A program made the position numbers and the translations under genes. Positions 53,931-64,000 of a stretch of DNA of 64,000 nt are shown here, in pieces; positions within the stretch are counted from its first letter, which is position 1, and each line of letters begins with the position of its first letter. Source of the stretch: Scilla litardierei (lineage: Eukaryota > Streptophyta > Magnoliopsida > Asparagales > Asparagaceae); contig CM061130.1 of assembly GCA_030789695.1 (NCBI GenBank), positions 8,299,860-8,363,859 of the forward strand. Direction: 5' to 3'. The notes under the pieces were generated by a model. It was given only the letters and a program-made list of their open reading frames with translations, searched no databases and had not been told where the DNA came from.

Positions 53931-55590
53931 GATGCACTCTGACGTGCGTTTATATTTTATGTATTCACACACGTCTTCTCCGTGATTTCCCGTCGTTTTT
54001 CGTTATTTTGAGTCCGTCTTTCTGTGATTTTTAGTTTCTTTTCACTTTCGTTGTGTTTTTTGTGTTTTTGCAGGATTGCTGGCACAGGAGACATATAAAG
54101 CAAATATCATGAGTCCCCGGAGCAACGGGAGGTGTCGCACGAGAACCTGAGGGCCAAACGTCGAGTTAGAGCATGTATCTTCCATCAACCGATCGGGTGG
54201 ATAGACCCACTCGATCGGTTCATGCACGCATATCAGACCCGAGAAGAAGGCAAGGATGAAGCAGATCCCACCCGATCGGGTCAGTGATCAGGTGGTCACG
54301 ACAGTCTTCTCTGTTTTTTGAGCCGAATTCCAACCGATCGGTTGACTTGTCAACCGATCGGTTCACCTGTAGCATTTCTTCGCAAGCTCCAGAGCCCCAC
54401 GGTCTCAACCGACCGGTTCAGCTATTGGTTGAGTATTATCACGACATCAACCGATCAGTTCAATGGTCGGTTGATGGTTATTAGAAGCTGAAGACCGATC
54501 TCCCCGTCGTCTCAACCAATCGGTTGATGTTTCAACCGATCGGTTGGACGTTTATTTTTGTCTTCTTCTGGGAATATTCCCTGGCATCTTGCCAGAATGT
54601 ATACATAGCCCTAGGTTTCCCAGAAAACGAGGATCCCCTTTTCTTAAGCATTTTTTAGGGATTTTGGCTACTGCTAATTAAACTTGTTTTGTAAGTTCTC
54701 CGATTGCTTTGATACTTTAATATTGCGGTAAGACTATGTTTGCTTCTCTATTCTATTGCTTGATTATAATTTTGATGGATGAAATTTGTGTTATTGAATC
54801 TTTTGCAATGATTAGTGAGTAGTTTCACAATCTGGGACATTGGTGGAAGCCCTTTCGTGGGTTCTCCCTAGAACGACCATAGGATTAGGGTTTCGATAGG
54901 ATATAGGGATTTAGATGGTTACACGGGGCGTTTTATTGTCATTGGCGGGATAAAGACCGCCTCTGACCGTCGGGCCAAGGGGAAATAAAACGGGAGTTTG
55001 ATCCTCTAGCCCCAGCTCAGACCCCTAGCATAGACATTGATTCCTCGCGCATGGGAACGGCAGGATGAAAGGTCGAGAGATATCGTTGCGGGCTTAGTGC
55101 TCCCGGAGTCGATCGGTGTTGGACATGAAAATGCCCACCATTAGAACCCGGGTAGACGTAGCGTATCATCCTGGGCATCGACCAGAATATCGGGCACATG
55201 GGACGCTAGGTATCACTCTTAGAGGCAACGTCTCACCACTAAACCCTAGAATCCGATCGTATTCCTAACCGTCGGTCGTAATAGAGAGAACTCATGATAG
55301 GATGGTGATTCGGGTTCAATATTACATATTTAACCCCCCATTTAGCCCTTTTTGTGCTCATGTGATACTACATTGTTCTCTAATTCATACATATTTTGTA
55401 CACAATTATTTATTAGAGAAAACACTCTATTTGAGCATAAAACAGAAATTAACAAAGTATTTCTGCACTTTTTATATTTTTCCTAGCTTGGTCTCGATCT
55501 CACGATTCCAACGACTATTTATTCGTATTTTTCTGAGATCTGTGCTAATTACTATGAATATTTGAATGTAGAATACCATTTAAAGGGGGA
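53931..55590 (+). other. Unclassified LTR-like sequence with palindromic array and TATA
   Basis: About 1.66 kb that replaces the rest of the Gypsy-A 3' LTR. 53940-54065 is T-rich and ends TTTTTGCAG. 54182-54552 holds repeated CAACCGATCGGTTGA-like palindromes. A TATA-like TATACATAG at 54600 follows. The tail near 55480-55560 has an LTR-end-like phrase, and a PPT-like AAAGGGGGAAATA lies at 55582-55594. No gene. It may be the LTR and leader of the Athila element whose gag starts near 60480. Confidence 0.45.
54182..54552 (+). promoter_or_regulatory. Second type of palindromic array (core CAACCGATCGGTTG)
   Basis: About ten sites, each matching or nearly matching AACCGATCGGTT, spaced at 20-60 bp, some degenerate (for example CAACCGACCGGTTCA and CAACCAATCGGTTGA). 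The array stops about 48 bp before a TATA-like motif at 54600. The layout matches the Copia and Gypsy-C LTRs although the core differs. Confidence 0.6.
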
Positions 55591-56280
55591 AATATGGCCT
55601 AAATACGGCGAAAATACGTAAATACGTTCCACGCACGAATATTGGCGAACACGAGGCAAGATCCAAAGCGTCCGCACTTCATCCAATGGCGCTGGCACCA
55701 ATGGGAGACGCGGCCAAAGATACACCATCAGATTCTAATCCAATGGACGAAAATCACCTCCCAGGCGATCGAAAGGCGGGTGACGTGGCTACATCCCGTC
55801 CGTCGACTCACGATCCAATGGCCAGATTTTAGCCCGCTGCTGCGATTCGAAAGCGGGTGACGCGGCCGTTGGATCTCGATCCAATGGTCTGTAAGCGATA
55901 TCAGGCGACGCATGCGGGCGTGATTCCAATGCTACGTGGCGGGATCCTAGGTGATTGCCGCTGAAATGAACGGCCACGATGCAATCTAACGTGAATTCGG
56001 AGATTGAAGCGGAGCGGGCGATACCCTGGTGACGTGGCGATATCTTAACGGTCCATATTCGAAGTGGACGGTCGAGATTTGGATCCGAGCTGAACTCGGA
56101 TTGATTATCGAATGTGGGCCGACTTCGATTTAGAGCGAAGGCGCGGATCCGCAGCATGGACACGTGGCAAGCCCAGGGGAGATCCCGCCGAGATCCAATG
56201 GTTGGGAATTGAAGTGGCCCGTGGATTCGAATTTGAAGCGGGTTTTGAACCCGATAAGCACCCCAAACCCGCAATCTATC

Positions 56281-56288
56281 TATTTAAG
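56281..56288 (+). promoter_or_regulatory. TATA-like box, Athila-like 5' LTR
   Basis: TATTTAAG followed by TTTCTAGGGTTTTTGAGGG. The counterpart in the right LTR is at 59093-59100. Confidence 0.5.
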
Positions 56289-56678
56289 CATATTTCTAGG
56301 GTTTTTGAGGGAAGGTTTGGCGTATTCTGGGCGTATTACAGGCTCTAGGAGCGGTATTTCTTCTCTGTAAAATTCTGTAAAATTCCAGAGGCTGTTCTTA
56401 GTATTTCCAGAGAGTTTTGAGGCGTAGCTTGGAGATTTGGTGATAGAATTCTAAACTTCTACTCCGTATTTTGGTGTTTTTCATCGTATTTTGCTATTAG
56501 ATCAATGTATTTTGCTATGAACCTTGATTATTCTTGCATTATGAGTAGCTAAATCTTATTTGTGCATGGTATGTAGTAGTTAGGGGATGTGATTTGTGTT
56601 AGTTTGGTTGAATATCGTCGTGCTTAATCGTTAACGTCGCTAAAGTTGTAGTTTTTGTTGTTAAATCGTCTTTTTCAT

Positions 56679-56900
56679 CTTCCAAAAGAAGTGATTGAGT
56701 TGATGATCACCCCAAAAGGGTGAGTTTTGATCTATCCAAAAGTGAGTTTCATACCGTAGTTATAAGATTATAACTTTAGGCACGATTTTATTCTTATAGT
56801 GCTTGAACCCCCAAAAGGGCATCTTCCGATGAATTGCTCCAAAAAGGAGAATTCATTGAGTTATATTGGGTATTTTCCGGTGAGTTGCTCTCAAAAAGAG
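56679..56900 (+). repeat. Run of micro-hairpins, most with CAAAA loops
   Basis: Six sites at 56679, 56708, 56732, 56809, 56837 and 56888, such as CTTC-CAAAA-GAAG, CACCC-CAAAA-GGGTG, CCC-CAAAA-GGG and CTCT-CAAAA-AGAG. The stems differ while the loop is mostly CAAAA. The right LTR (about 59495-59713) has the same series, with two stems more perfect than here. Confidence 0.75.
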
Positions 56901-57223
56901 AATTCATTGTGTTATATTCGTCAACCAAGTTAATACGAATCATTGATCCTAACGAACCCATACCATGTGCATACTTTTTGTCGATACTTTCTTATACGAC
57001 TTTTCTTTGTTCGTATTATTCGCACGTCACCATCACGTACTTTCACACCATCATCACCATCATTAGTGAAGTGGTTAGTTTCTCTTTGTTGGATTTCTAT
57101 TTGATTTGAATTGTGGTTGCAACAGATTTTCTCCCGAGGATTCGACATCTGGACTCCCAGATTATATTACGTGTACGGACTCTTGCGCTTGAGAGAAGCA
57201 CTATTTTGGGCCTACCAAGTTTT

Positions 57224-57240
57224 TGGCACCGTTGCCGGGA
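57224..57240 (+). promoter_or_regulatory. Primer-binding site, tRNA-Asp type
   Basis: TGGCACCGTTGCCGGGA differs by one or two bases from the complement of the plant tRNA-Asp 3' end, the usual primer of Athila elements. It lies seven bases after the LTR end. Confidence 0.8.
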
Positions 57241-57341
57241 GGAATGGTTTGTGACTACGGTTTATTTCATTTAGAGGACCGTCGGTGAGATCTATCCACT
57301 TTACTGTACATAAATTTTTTTTATTTATCCTTTTTTAAAAA

Positions 57342-58461
57342 ATGGAGTATATGAATTTTTATTGCACAAACAATCTGTATGATGCAAAGTACGCTAATGC
57401 ACACAAACATAGGATGGAGAAGCTCAAGATTGTTAATTTTAATCAAACTGACTGTGAAACTTTCTTTCAGGCCTGGAGGAGGTTCACAGATATAGTATCG
57501 AGCTATCCGCAGCATGGGTACACAAATGAAGAGCTTATAGCGTCCTTCTTAGATGGACTATGACCACAGCTGCAGGAATTCTTGGAAGTCATGACGCCGA
57601 CAGAGGCGTGGCAATACATGGAGTCTCTGCAAGAAAATTAAGAAACCATGGAAGAGACTTCAGAGAGCGATTCAACGGAGCCTTCGTGCCTTGATCAAGG
57701 GGATCAAAGCGTAGACGTACCTTTGCAATCCTTGAAAGAGGACGTTTACTTGACTATTCAGACGCAGGAAGCCACATCCCATCAATTCCAAGAGAATTTC
57801 CTTGCTCGGAGTCGACAGATTCAAAAATCTATTGAAAATCTTACTCTGATTGCCACTTGCTTAGAAGAAACTAATTCTTTTGAAATTCAACTTCAAGAAT
57901 CTAATACGAGTTTATCTTCTATTGCAGGAAAATCGAGCAAGCCATGTCACGTTGAGGACACGAATAAATATATCTACATGGCAGAAAGTGTGTGCAAAAG
58001 AGAGGATGAGCTAGCAATTTTGGATGAATGAGAGGAGGAGACAGCTAGGGACAAGGGTTTTGAGATTATCTCCATGGAGTCAGAACCATGCCCTCCTCCA
58101 ATTTTATCCCAAAAGTATTTACCCCTCTCCCCAACGATCGAGCATCATACCGAGAGTAGTGCATATCTTTCAGGGAGTAGTCGTCAACTTGCTTTAATTT
58201 ATTTCAACTATTTTGATGAATACATTTGGAATATTTTTGTTGAAAGGAATCTTAAACTAATTTGGACTGACATAACTCATCTCTCGTAGGACATTGGTAA
58301 ACAAGTTATAGAGATGCTTGGAGTTACGTTGCTAGAGTCCAATTTAGCTTTTGGAGGAAGAATAATCGCCGAGGAGCGCAAGGAGCAAATTGAACAACTT
58401 CCTCCACCATTAAAGATTCGGGATCTGCCATTTGATCACGGTGTGTTCTTTCCAGTAGTGT
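57342..58461 (+). pseudogene. Gag-like remnant in small Athila-like element
   Basis: The reading begins at ATG 57342. A segment with FFQAWRRFTDIV and NEELIASFLDGL resembles the Retrotrans_gag motif of Athila (an 'EAW-RFK...FYNGL' type pattern). It is broken by stops near 57561 and 57639, then runs from ATG 57648 to 58031 and, after another stop, on to about 58461 as an acidic protein I do not recognise. It is too short for a full Athila gag and no protease or RT follows. Confidence 0.55.
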
Positions 58462-58809
58462 AGATTTTTAAATGCTTTCTAGGATGCTTACTTGAATAAA
58501 CTCGTGTCCCTTTTGACATTGAGGACAATGTCCATCTTTAGTTGGAGGGGTGTGTATGAGACCTTAGGATTTTTTTAGAGAAGAATAAATCACCAAATCT
58601 CATCCTTTTAAAACTCCTTCATATGCCACAATTACGTATGATTACGCATTAATTGAGTTCTAAAAATTGTTTATGGCTTGATTAAATTATTTTTCCTTCA
58701 TGGAATTACCGTTAATATGCTATTCATGAAAATTTTCAATTGCCATGATTAATATCTCGAAATAGTTTGAATTTATTTCATGCATTCTAATTTATTTCAT
58801 GCATTCTAA
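58462..58809 (+). other. 3' internal region of small Athila-like element
   Basis: Non-coding. It contains TTGAGGACAATGT and the following G-rich phrase, and an exact tandem copy of TTTATTTCATGCATTCTAAT (about 58767-58810) right at the point where the truncated right LTR begins. Confidence 0.65.
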
Positions 58810-60028
58810 TGAGATTGAAGCGGAGCGGGCGATACCCTGGCGACGTGGAGATATCTTAACGGTCCATATTCGAAGCGAACGGTCGAGATTTGGATCCGAG
58901 CTGAACTCGGATTGATTATCGAATGCGGGTCGACTTCGATTTAGAGCGAAGGCGCGGATCCGCAGCCTGGACACGTGGCAAGCCCAGGGGAGATCACGCC
59001 GAGATCCAACGGTTGGGAATTGAAGCGGCCCGTGGATTCGGATTTGAAGCGGGTTTTTAACCCGGTAAGCACCCCCAAACCCGCAATCTATCTATTTAAG
59101 TGTATTTCTAGGGGTTTTGAGGGAAGGTCTGGCGTATTCTGGGTGTATTGAAGGCTCTAGGAGCCGTATTTCTCCTCTGTAAAATTCTGTAAAATTCCAG
59201 AGGCTGTTCTTAGTATTTCCAGAGAGTTTTGAGGCGTAGCCTGGAGATTTGGTGATAGAATTCTAAACTTCTACTCCGTATTTTGGTGTTTTTCATCGTA
59301 TTTTGCTATTAGATCAATGTATTTTGCTATGAACCTTGATTATTCTTGCATTATGAGTAGCTAAATCTTATTTGTGCATGGTATGGAGTAGTTAGGGGAT
59401 GTGATTTGTGTTAGTTTGGTTGAATATCATCGTGCTTAATCGTTAACGTCGCTAAAGTTGTAGTTTTTGTTGTTAAATCATCTTTTTCATCTTCCAAAAG
59501 AAGTGATTGAGTTGATGATCGCCCCAAAAGGGTGAGTTTTGATCTCTCCAAAAGAGAGTTTCATACCGTAGTTATAAGATTATAACTTTAGGGACGATTT
59601 TATTCTTATAGTGCTTGAACCCCCAAAAGGGCATCTTCCGATGAATTGCTCCCAAAAGGAGAATCATTGAGTTATATTGGGTATTTTCAGGTGAGTTGCT
59701 CTCAAAAAGAGAATTCATTGTGTTATATCCGTCAACCAAGTTAATACGAATCATTGATCCTAACGAACCCATACCATGTGCATACTTTTTGTCGATACTT
59801 TCTCATACGACTTTTCTTTGTTCGTATTGTTCGCACGTCACCATCACGTACTTTCACACCATCATCACCATCATTAGTGAAGTGGTTAGTTTCTCTTTGT
59901 TGGATTTCTATTTGATGTGAATTGTCGTTGCAACAGATTTCCTCCCGAGGATTCGACATCTGGACTCCCAGATTATATTACTTGTACGGACTCTTGCGCT
60001 TGAGAGAAGCACTATTTTGGGCCTACCA
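58810..60028 (+). repeat. Athila-like 3' LTR, 5'-truncated
   Basis: It starts GAGATTGAAGCGGAGCGG, matching 55993 onward in the left LTR, and ends GGGCCTACCA. About 400 bp of LTR start and the polypurine tract are missing. Confidence 0.75.
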
Positions 60029-60479
60029 GATGGAAACCAAAGTCTTGGGTTACTTTTTTATATCTTACATCTTTCTGTAGTTTCATATCGTGACAACCCA
60101 CCAAGAGATAGGGCTAGCTCACCCACCAGGTGATCCGGTTCCTATTTGATCACAAGCACATCACACGCCTCCCCGTGTTCGACCCCAAAGCTACACTACA
60201 ACACAGTGTGCTTGCGGTTTCAAATTTTAATCATGGTATCCCCTTCTGACTTCATATAGTGCCAAATCTAGGGGACGTATAGTTTTATACTGCCGTTTCC
60301 GGGGAGGCAACGTGCTTATTTCGGTTAGGACCCAGTAACCCCCTAGACTAGTTCATATCCCTACCCCTGATTTCACATTCTATATTTTTTATTTTTATTC
60401 TTTATTCTTTATCTTTGTTTTTTTATTGTCATAATACCATACGCGCTTCATAGGTATATTTATTTTTCTTGCACAGGAA
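60029..60479 (+). other. Leader-like sequence upstream of Athila gag
   Basis: Non-coding. The phrase CACAGTGTGCTTGCGG resembles the end of Athila/Tat LTRs. No primer site follows. It ends in an acceptor-like TTTTTCTTGCACAG. Confidence 0.45.
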
Positions 60480-62245
60480 CTCCAGAAGTCTTGACGACTT
60501 AGTTCCTCTAGATCATGAGATTAACGCAACTGTGAGGCGTCTGAACACCGAGAGAAGACGACGGGAAGAGATTTCCGCCATGGGCAAAAATAACACTCCA
60601 CAGAAGTCCTTGCTTGAGTACTCAATGCCGTCCTTGGGTCCACATCCAGCATTAGACCTCCGGCCATCACGAGCAGAAATTTCGAGCTGAAGCCATCGCT
60701 AGTGGCTTGGATCCAACAGGACCAGTTTTCTGGAGCTCCTATGGAGAACCCGATTGAGCATCTGGACTCCTTTATGGAGAAGTGTGAGACTTTCAGAATC
60801 AATGGCATGTCAACCGAAGCAATTCAATTGAGGTTGTTCCCATTCTCTCTGCGGGACAAAGCAAAACAATGGCTGAAGCTGAAGGACCCCAATACACTTA
60901 CGACCTGGGAGAAGCTCTCAAATGCTTTCCTGAACAAGTTCTTTCCTCCGGGAAGACAATGAAGCTAAGGATCGAAATCTCCTCCTTCTCCCAGGCCAGC
61001 CATGAATCATTGCATGAAGCATGGATGAGGTTTAAGGAAATGCAAAGAAAATGCCCTTACCATGAACTCCCCCGCTGGCAGATTATAAACTTGTTTTACA
61101 ATGGGCTGAAGGATGACTTAAAGTCCTCAATGGATGCCACGGCAGGAGGATCCTTAATGGGAAGGAATGAAGAGGATGCCGGTAATATCTGGAAAATATG
61201 GCATCGAACTATGAAAGGTGGAGCGATGAACGCGCCACACCAAAATCTGGAGGAATGCACCGGGTAGAGGAAGTTGATAAATTGTCTAGCAAATTTGATT
61301 TGCTTTCTACCCAGATCTCAGCATTCATGGTAGGGGCCGGTGGCGCCAACACTCAGCATGTAGCAGCGGTAGAAACTGAAGTCTTGGGAGACTTTGATGG
61401 TGGATATATCTTGGCACCGGTGGATCAAGCGAGTCCCTCTTTTATAACCCCACAGGTAATGCGCCCTATCCACCAAGGACAAGTTCCAATCCTGCATATT
61501 CTCCTAACACCCGTAACCACTCGAACTTCAGCTACATGGCACCGTATCAGCAGCCCCAGCACCCTCAGCAGCAGCTATATCAGCCCCCTCCACCTCAGCA
61601 GCAGTTATATCAGCAGTACCCTCCTAGAAATCAGCAGCCCCTGCCCCAACAACAACAATACAATCAACAACGAGTGGCCTATCCTATCGAGAATCTCCTT
61701 ACCCAGTATATATCAAATCAGGAGAAGATCAAGCTACAGCTGCAGATTGGGCAGAAGTCTTTGGTCGATCAAGTGACCTAGCTAGGGTTACAAGTGGCCA
61801 ACCTTCAGAAAGCAAAAGGGCAACTGCCGGGGCAGCCAAAGGTGAATCCACGGGGACCCAGCCAAACACTGGCCTTGACGCACGGTCAGGAAAATGTCTC
61901 AGCAATAGTCTTGAGGAGTGGTACACAGATTCTGGCACGGCAGGCCGTGAAAGAACCTGAAGCTCCATTGGTCAATGAGAGACCAAATCTGGAAGTAAAT
62001 GACAATGGAGCTTCGACGTCAAACCCCGTGACTCCGGAGGCAGTTTCTGAAGAGAAGAAGAAAAATGAGGGCGACAACTCAAAGGTCTTCAAGCCTACAG
62101 TGCCATTCCGACAGAAGCTGGCCAAAGCAAAAATCGGTGAAAAGTACGACAAATTTTTTGAAATGGTGAAGGACTTGAGTCTGCATGTTCCTTTCTGGAA
62201 GCAATCGAAACCATCCTCTCGTATGCAAAATTTCTGAAGGACCAA
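60480..62245 (+). pseudogene. gag: Athila-type gag pseudogene
   Basis: A Gag polyprotein of the Athila lineage. 60480-60690 is the N-terminus (LLEYSMPSLG, the Athila 'RDYAMP' type motif). 60690-60962 is the capsid start (QFSGAPMENPIEHLDSFMEKC, RLFPFSLRDKAKQWL). 60950-61150 continues in another frame (ESLHEAWMRFKEMQRKCPYHELP, INLFYNGLKD). 61536-61780 is Gln/Pro/Tyr-rich, and the C-terminal part has SAIVLRSGTQI and VPFRQKLAKAKIGEKYDKF. At least three frame changes and several stops break it. The lineage call is firm from motif order. Confidence 0.85.
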
Positions 62246-62512
62246 GTTACGAAGGGGACAAGAAAAGAGAAGGTTGTCCTCAAGGCAGAATGCAGCGCTC
62301 TAATTCAACGAGCCAATCTGCCAAAGCTCAAAGACCCCCGGAGTTTTTCTATCCCATGCTCAATAGGGGAGGTAACAATCAATCGAGCGCTTGTCGACTT
62401 GGGTGCAAGCGTAAGTCTGATGCACTTATCACTTTACAAGAGGACAAAATTTGTGTGAGCTTGAACCCACTGGAATGACTTTGCAACTGGCAGACAGATC
62501 AGTAAAGTACCG
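62246..62512 (+). pseudogene. Athila-type protease fragment, cut at 62512
   Basis: Continues from gag with the aspartic-protease region: SIPCSIGEVTINRALVDLG, then ASVSLMHLSLYK and LQLADRSVKY. In Athila the active-site triad often reads D-L-G where others have D-S/T-G, as here. Similarity ends abruptly near 62512 with no RT. Confidence 0.75.
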
Positions 62513-64000
62513 TAATTGGCAGGTAAAATGAGGCCTCGACGGAGATGATGGATGGGACTCCTACTCTGCATAAAAATATATGATGGTTGTACTCGTACTC
62601 ACCGGCTACACGGAACTCGTCAAACAAGTTCTCGTGAGTTCTCTCTGCGGTTTAAGGCTCTCTATCCTCTGTTCATAAGAATATATGGCCAAAGCTAGAA
62701 GAAAGAGGGTCAAAGCGTGTCAACTATGATGCTCTTGCTGCTGCCAGTCGCGGCAAATCATGATACGAGAGGGGAGCTCTGACATGCCATTTAGTAGCAC
62801 TCATGGGATCTGGTCAACAAAGGCGGAGCTATCCCTCAAAATAGAGAAGGGCGGGCAAACCCGATCCGACGCACATCAGGTAATCAAATCTGACGCCCGC
62901 CGGCCGCCTAGCTCGTTATTCTTTGAGATCTGGCGCCTTTGCGAGGATGTCTTTAATCAGCCAATGCCAAGGCAACAGATCCCGCATCAAACCTACCTGC
63001 CAGATCTCTTTTGAGAATCATACTCCTATCGTTCTTTCTATTCGCTCTTCACTCTAACCAAACACTGATCTCGCAACAGCAACAATTCAAGTCCGACGGC
63101 CTTCAACGCTTTGCCCTACCTGAACTTTATTGGAAGAAAGCTCTTAAGTCAGCCTTTCTTGCATTACCCTTTGAGCTTTCCGCTTATGGGTGTATGCTTT
63201 TTTTATCCTATACGGATGATCCGATCCGCAAAGTAGAGGGGGAAGGTTCTGAAAGAAAGGCCGATAACGGGAAGGTACACTAAGTGAGGTGGCTAGCTTT
63301 GTCCGACTGGGTATGGGCCCGGCTAGCGACCGTGAAGCAGTGCTATGGCCCGGGGAAGTAATGCTTTGTGGGCACAATTGCTTTCTTATTTTGAAAAGCG
63401 ATTCGTGGATGAGGATGAACGAAGAGCTCAAAGGAAAGAGCAAGGCGCTGTTGCTACGCCCTAATTACACTAGTCTAGTGTTAAAGGAAAGGGGCTGTTG
63501 CGTTGCGATTTCATAAAAAAAAATTCTGGGTATTGATTGCTGGGCTGTAGACTCAAGACATGTATCAGCGAACCGAGCTATGAACATTTCGGCCATTTGC
63601 TTCAAAGTCCACACAGATTGGTGACTGCTCTTCCAACTCCCTACCGGAAACAATGGGAAGGAAGGTGAGCATGCCAGGTGAAGAAAGAAGATAGACCGGA
63701 CCCTGTACAAGATCCTTTTACCAAAAGAGGAGCTGTTAAAGGCGCTTCAGAGACCAACATAGTAGCAAAAGACTTGGTAGTGGGCGTGAGAGCGATGACG
63801 AGCAAATGAACGGAGTGTACGGAGCGAGCACTAGATAAAAAACCTCAGACAGCCCTCTTTACCCCGAAGCAGGGCCCTGGTGCTTTAGTAGCTGGAGCTG
63901 AAGCAAGCACTCTGCATACTGTATGAAAGAGTCATTCGAGTAAACACATCGGCTGGTGGAGGTTCTGGCCTTGGGTTCTCATCTGCGGGCAGTGCAGTGT
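62513..64000. other. Possible mitochondrial DNA insertion (NUMT-like)
   Basis: A sudden change to mixed-composition sequence of the style of plant mitochondrial intergenic DNA (words such as CTTTCTTTCTATTCGCTC, GGAAGAAAGAAGATAG and GGCCCGGGGAAG). It shows no LTR, RT or repeat structure. The longest open frames, 63011-63283, 63289-63516 and 63144-63443 (minus), match nothing I recognise and are probably chance. No mitochondrial gene or tRNA was identified, so this rests on sequence style alone. Confidence 0.4.

Larger units (their letters stand above)
55591..57217 (+). repeat. Athila-like 5' LTR
   Basis: About 1.6 kb. The first 400 bp carries repeated ATCCAATGG-type words. TATTTAAG (56281-56288) is a likely TATA box. 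A run of six micro-hairpins lies at 56679-56900, and the end TACCA is at 57217. Its second half matches 58810-60028 with scattered changes. Confidence 0.7.
55591..60028 (+). mobile_element. Small non-autonomous Athila-like LTR element
   Basis: Two copies of a sequence ending CTATTTTGGGCCTACCA (57217 and 60028) flank a short internal region. The left copy is followed at 57224 by a primer site for tRNA-Asp, as in Athila. Inside are a broken gag-like reading (57340-58450) and the phrase TTGAGGACAATGT plus GGAGGGGTGTG, which resembles the sequence after pol in Athila/Tat elements. There is no pol. The right LTR has lost about 400 bp at its start. The left boundary is approximate and no target-site duplication was found. 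Confidence 0.7.

Noticed and set aside
53690..54034. 114-codon Ser/Pro-rich frame that could look like a small secreted protein
   Set aside because: It crosses the Gypsy-A 3' LTR and its break at 53930; the 5' LTR counterpart does not keep the frame.
63011..63710. Open frames of 75-99 codons near the right end as host or mitochondrial genes
   Set aside because: No motif, no consistent frame and no known mitochondrial product recognised; reported only as part of the unidentified tail.

Overview
This is a plant nuclear DNA window made almost entirely of transposable elements. I recognise no host protein-coding gene, rRNA or tRNA. The element lineages (chromovirus Ty3/gypsy of Tekay/Del type, SIRE-like Ty1/copia, Athila-like gypsy, an L1-type LINE, Helitrons) point to a flowering plant. 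The species cannot be read from the sequence.

Layout. 1-5525: a margin with an inverted repeat, a possible MITE, microsatellites, a short Helitron (minus strand), a tandem duplication, a 5'-truncated LINE (minus) and the probable 3' tail of an old copia element. 5526-53930: a nested stack whose order is fixed by target-site duplications (TSDs). Gypsy-A (plus; 5' LTR 5526-8870) carries Gypsy-B (minus; 13315-52583, TSD CCTAG) in its chromodomain region. Gypsy-B carries a SIRE-like Copia (minus; 14657-49199, TSD GTATT). The Copia carries two elements: a non-autonomous LARD-like element (plus; 18871-31095, TSD CTTTG) in its extra 3' ORF, and Gypsy-C (minus; 37777-47590, TSD ATAAC) in its 5' LTR. 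The LARD-like element carries a Helitron (24217-27252). By-eye LTR divergence agrees with this order: about 1.5% for Copia, 0.65% for Gypsy-C and 0.3% for the LARD-like element. 53931-62512: LTR-like sequence with a palindrome array, a small non-autonomous Athila-like element with a tRNA-Asp primer site, and a broken Athila gag-protease. 62513-64000: sequence resembling plant mitochondrial DNA.

How the parts work together. Gypsy-C is the nearest to an autonomous chromovirus here: gag, protease, RT, RNase H, integrase and chromodomain in one frame once two intron-like segments are removed. The LARD-like element shares its LTR start, primer site, leader and pre-PPT hairpin with Gypsy-C or its relatives but has no genes, so it was probably mobilised in trans by such an element. 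The Copia has nearly intact pol and a third ORF.

Most notable observations: (1) a phase-1 intron at the same gag/protease position in two diverged gypsy elements, plus a second intron-like insert within the integrase of one; (2) a palindromic array (core ACCGACTAGTCGGT) just upstream of the TATA box in both a copia LTR and a gypsy LTR, with a third copy upstream of the Copia's extra ORF; (3) a Helitron whose 5' terminus is repeated about 26 times; (4) a run of six micro-hairpins, most with a CAAAA loop, in the leader of an Athila-like LTR.
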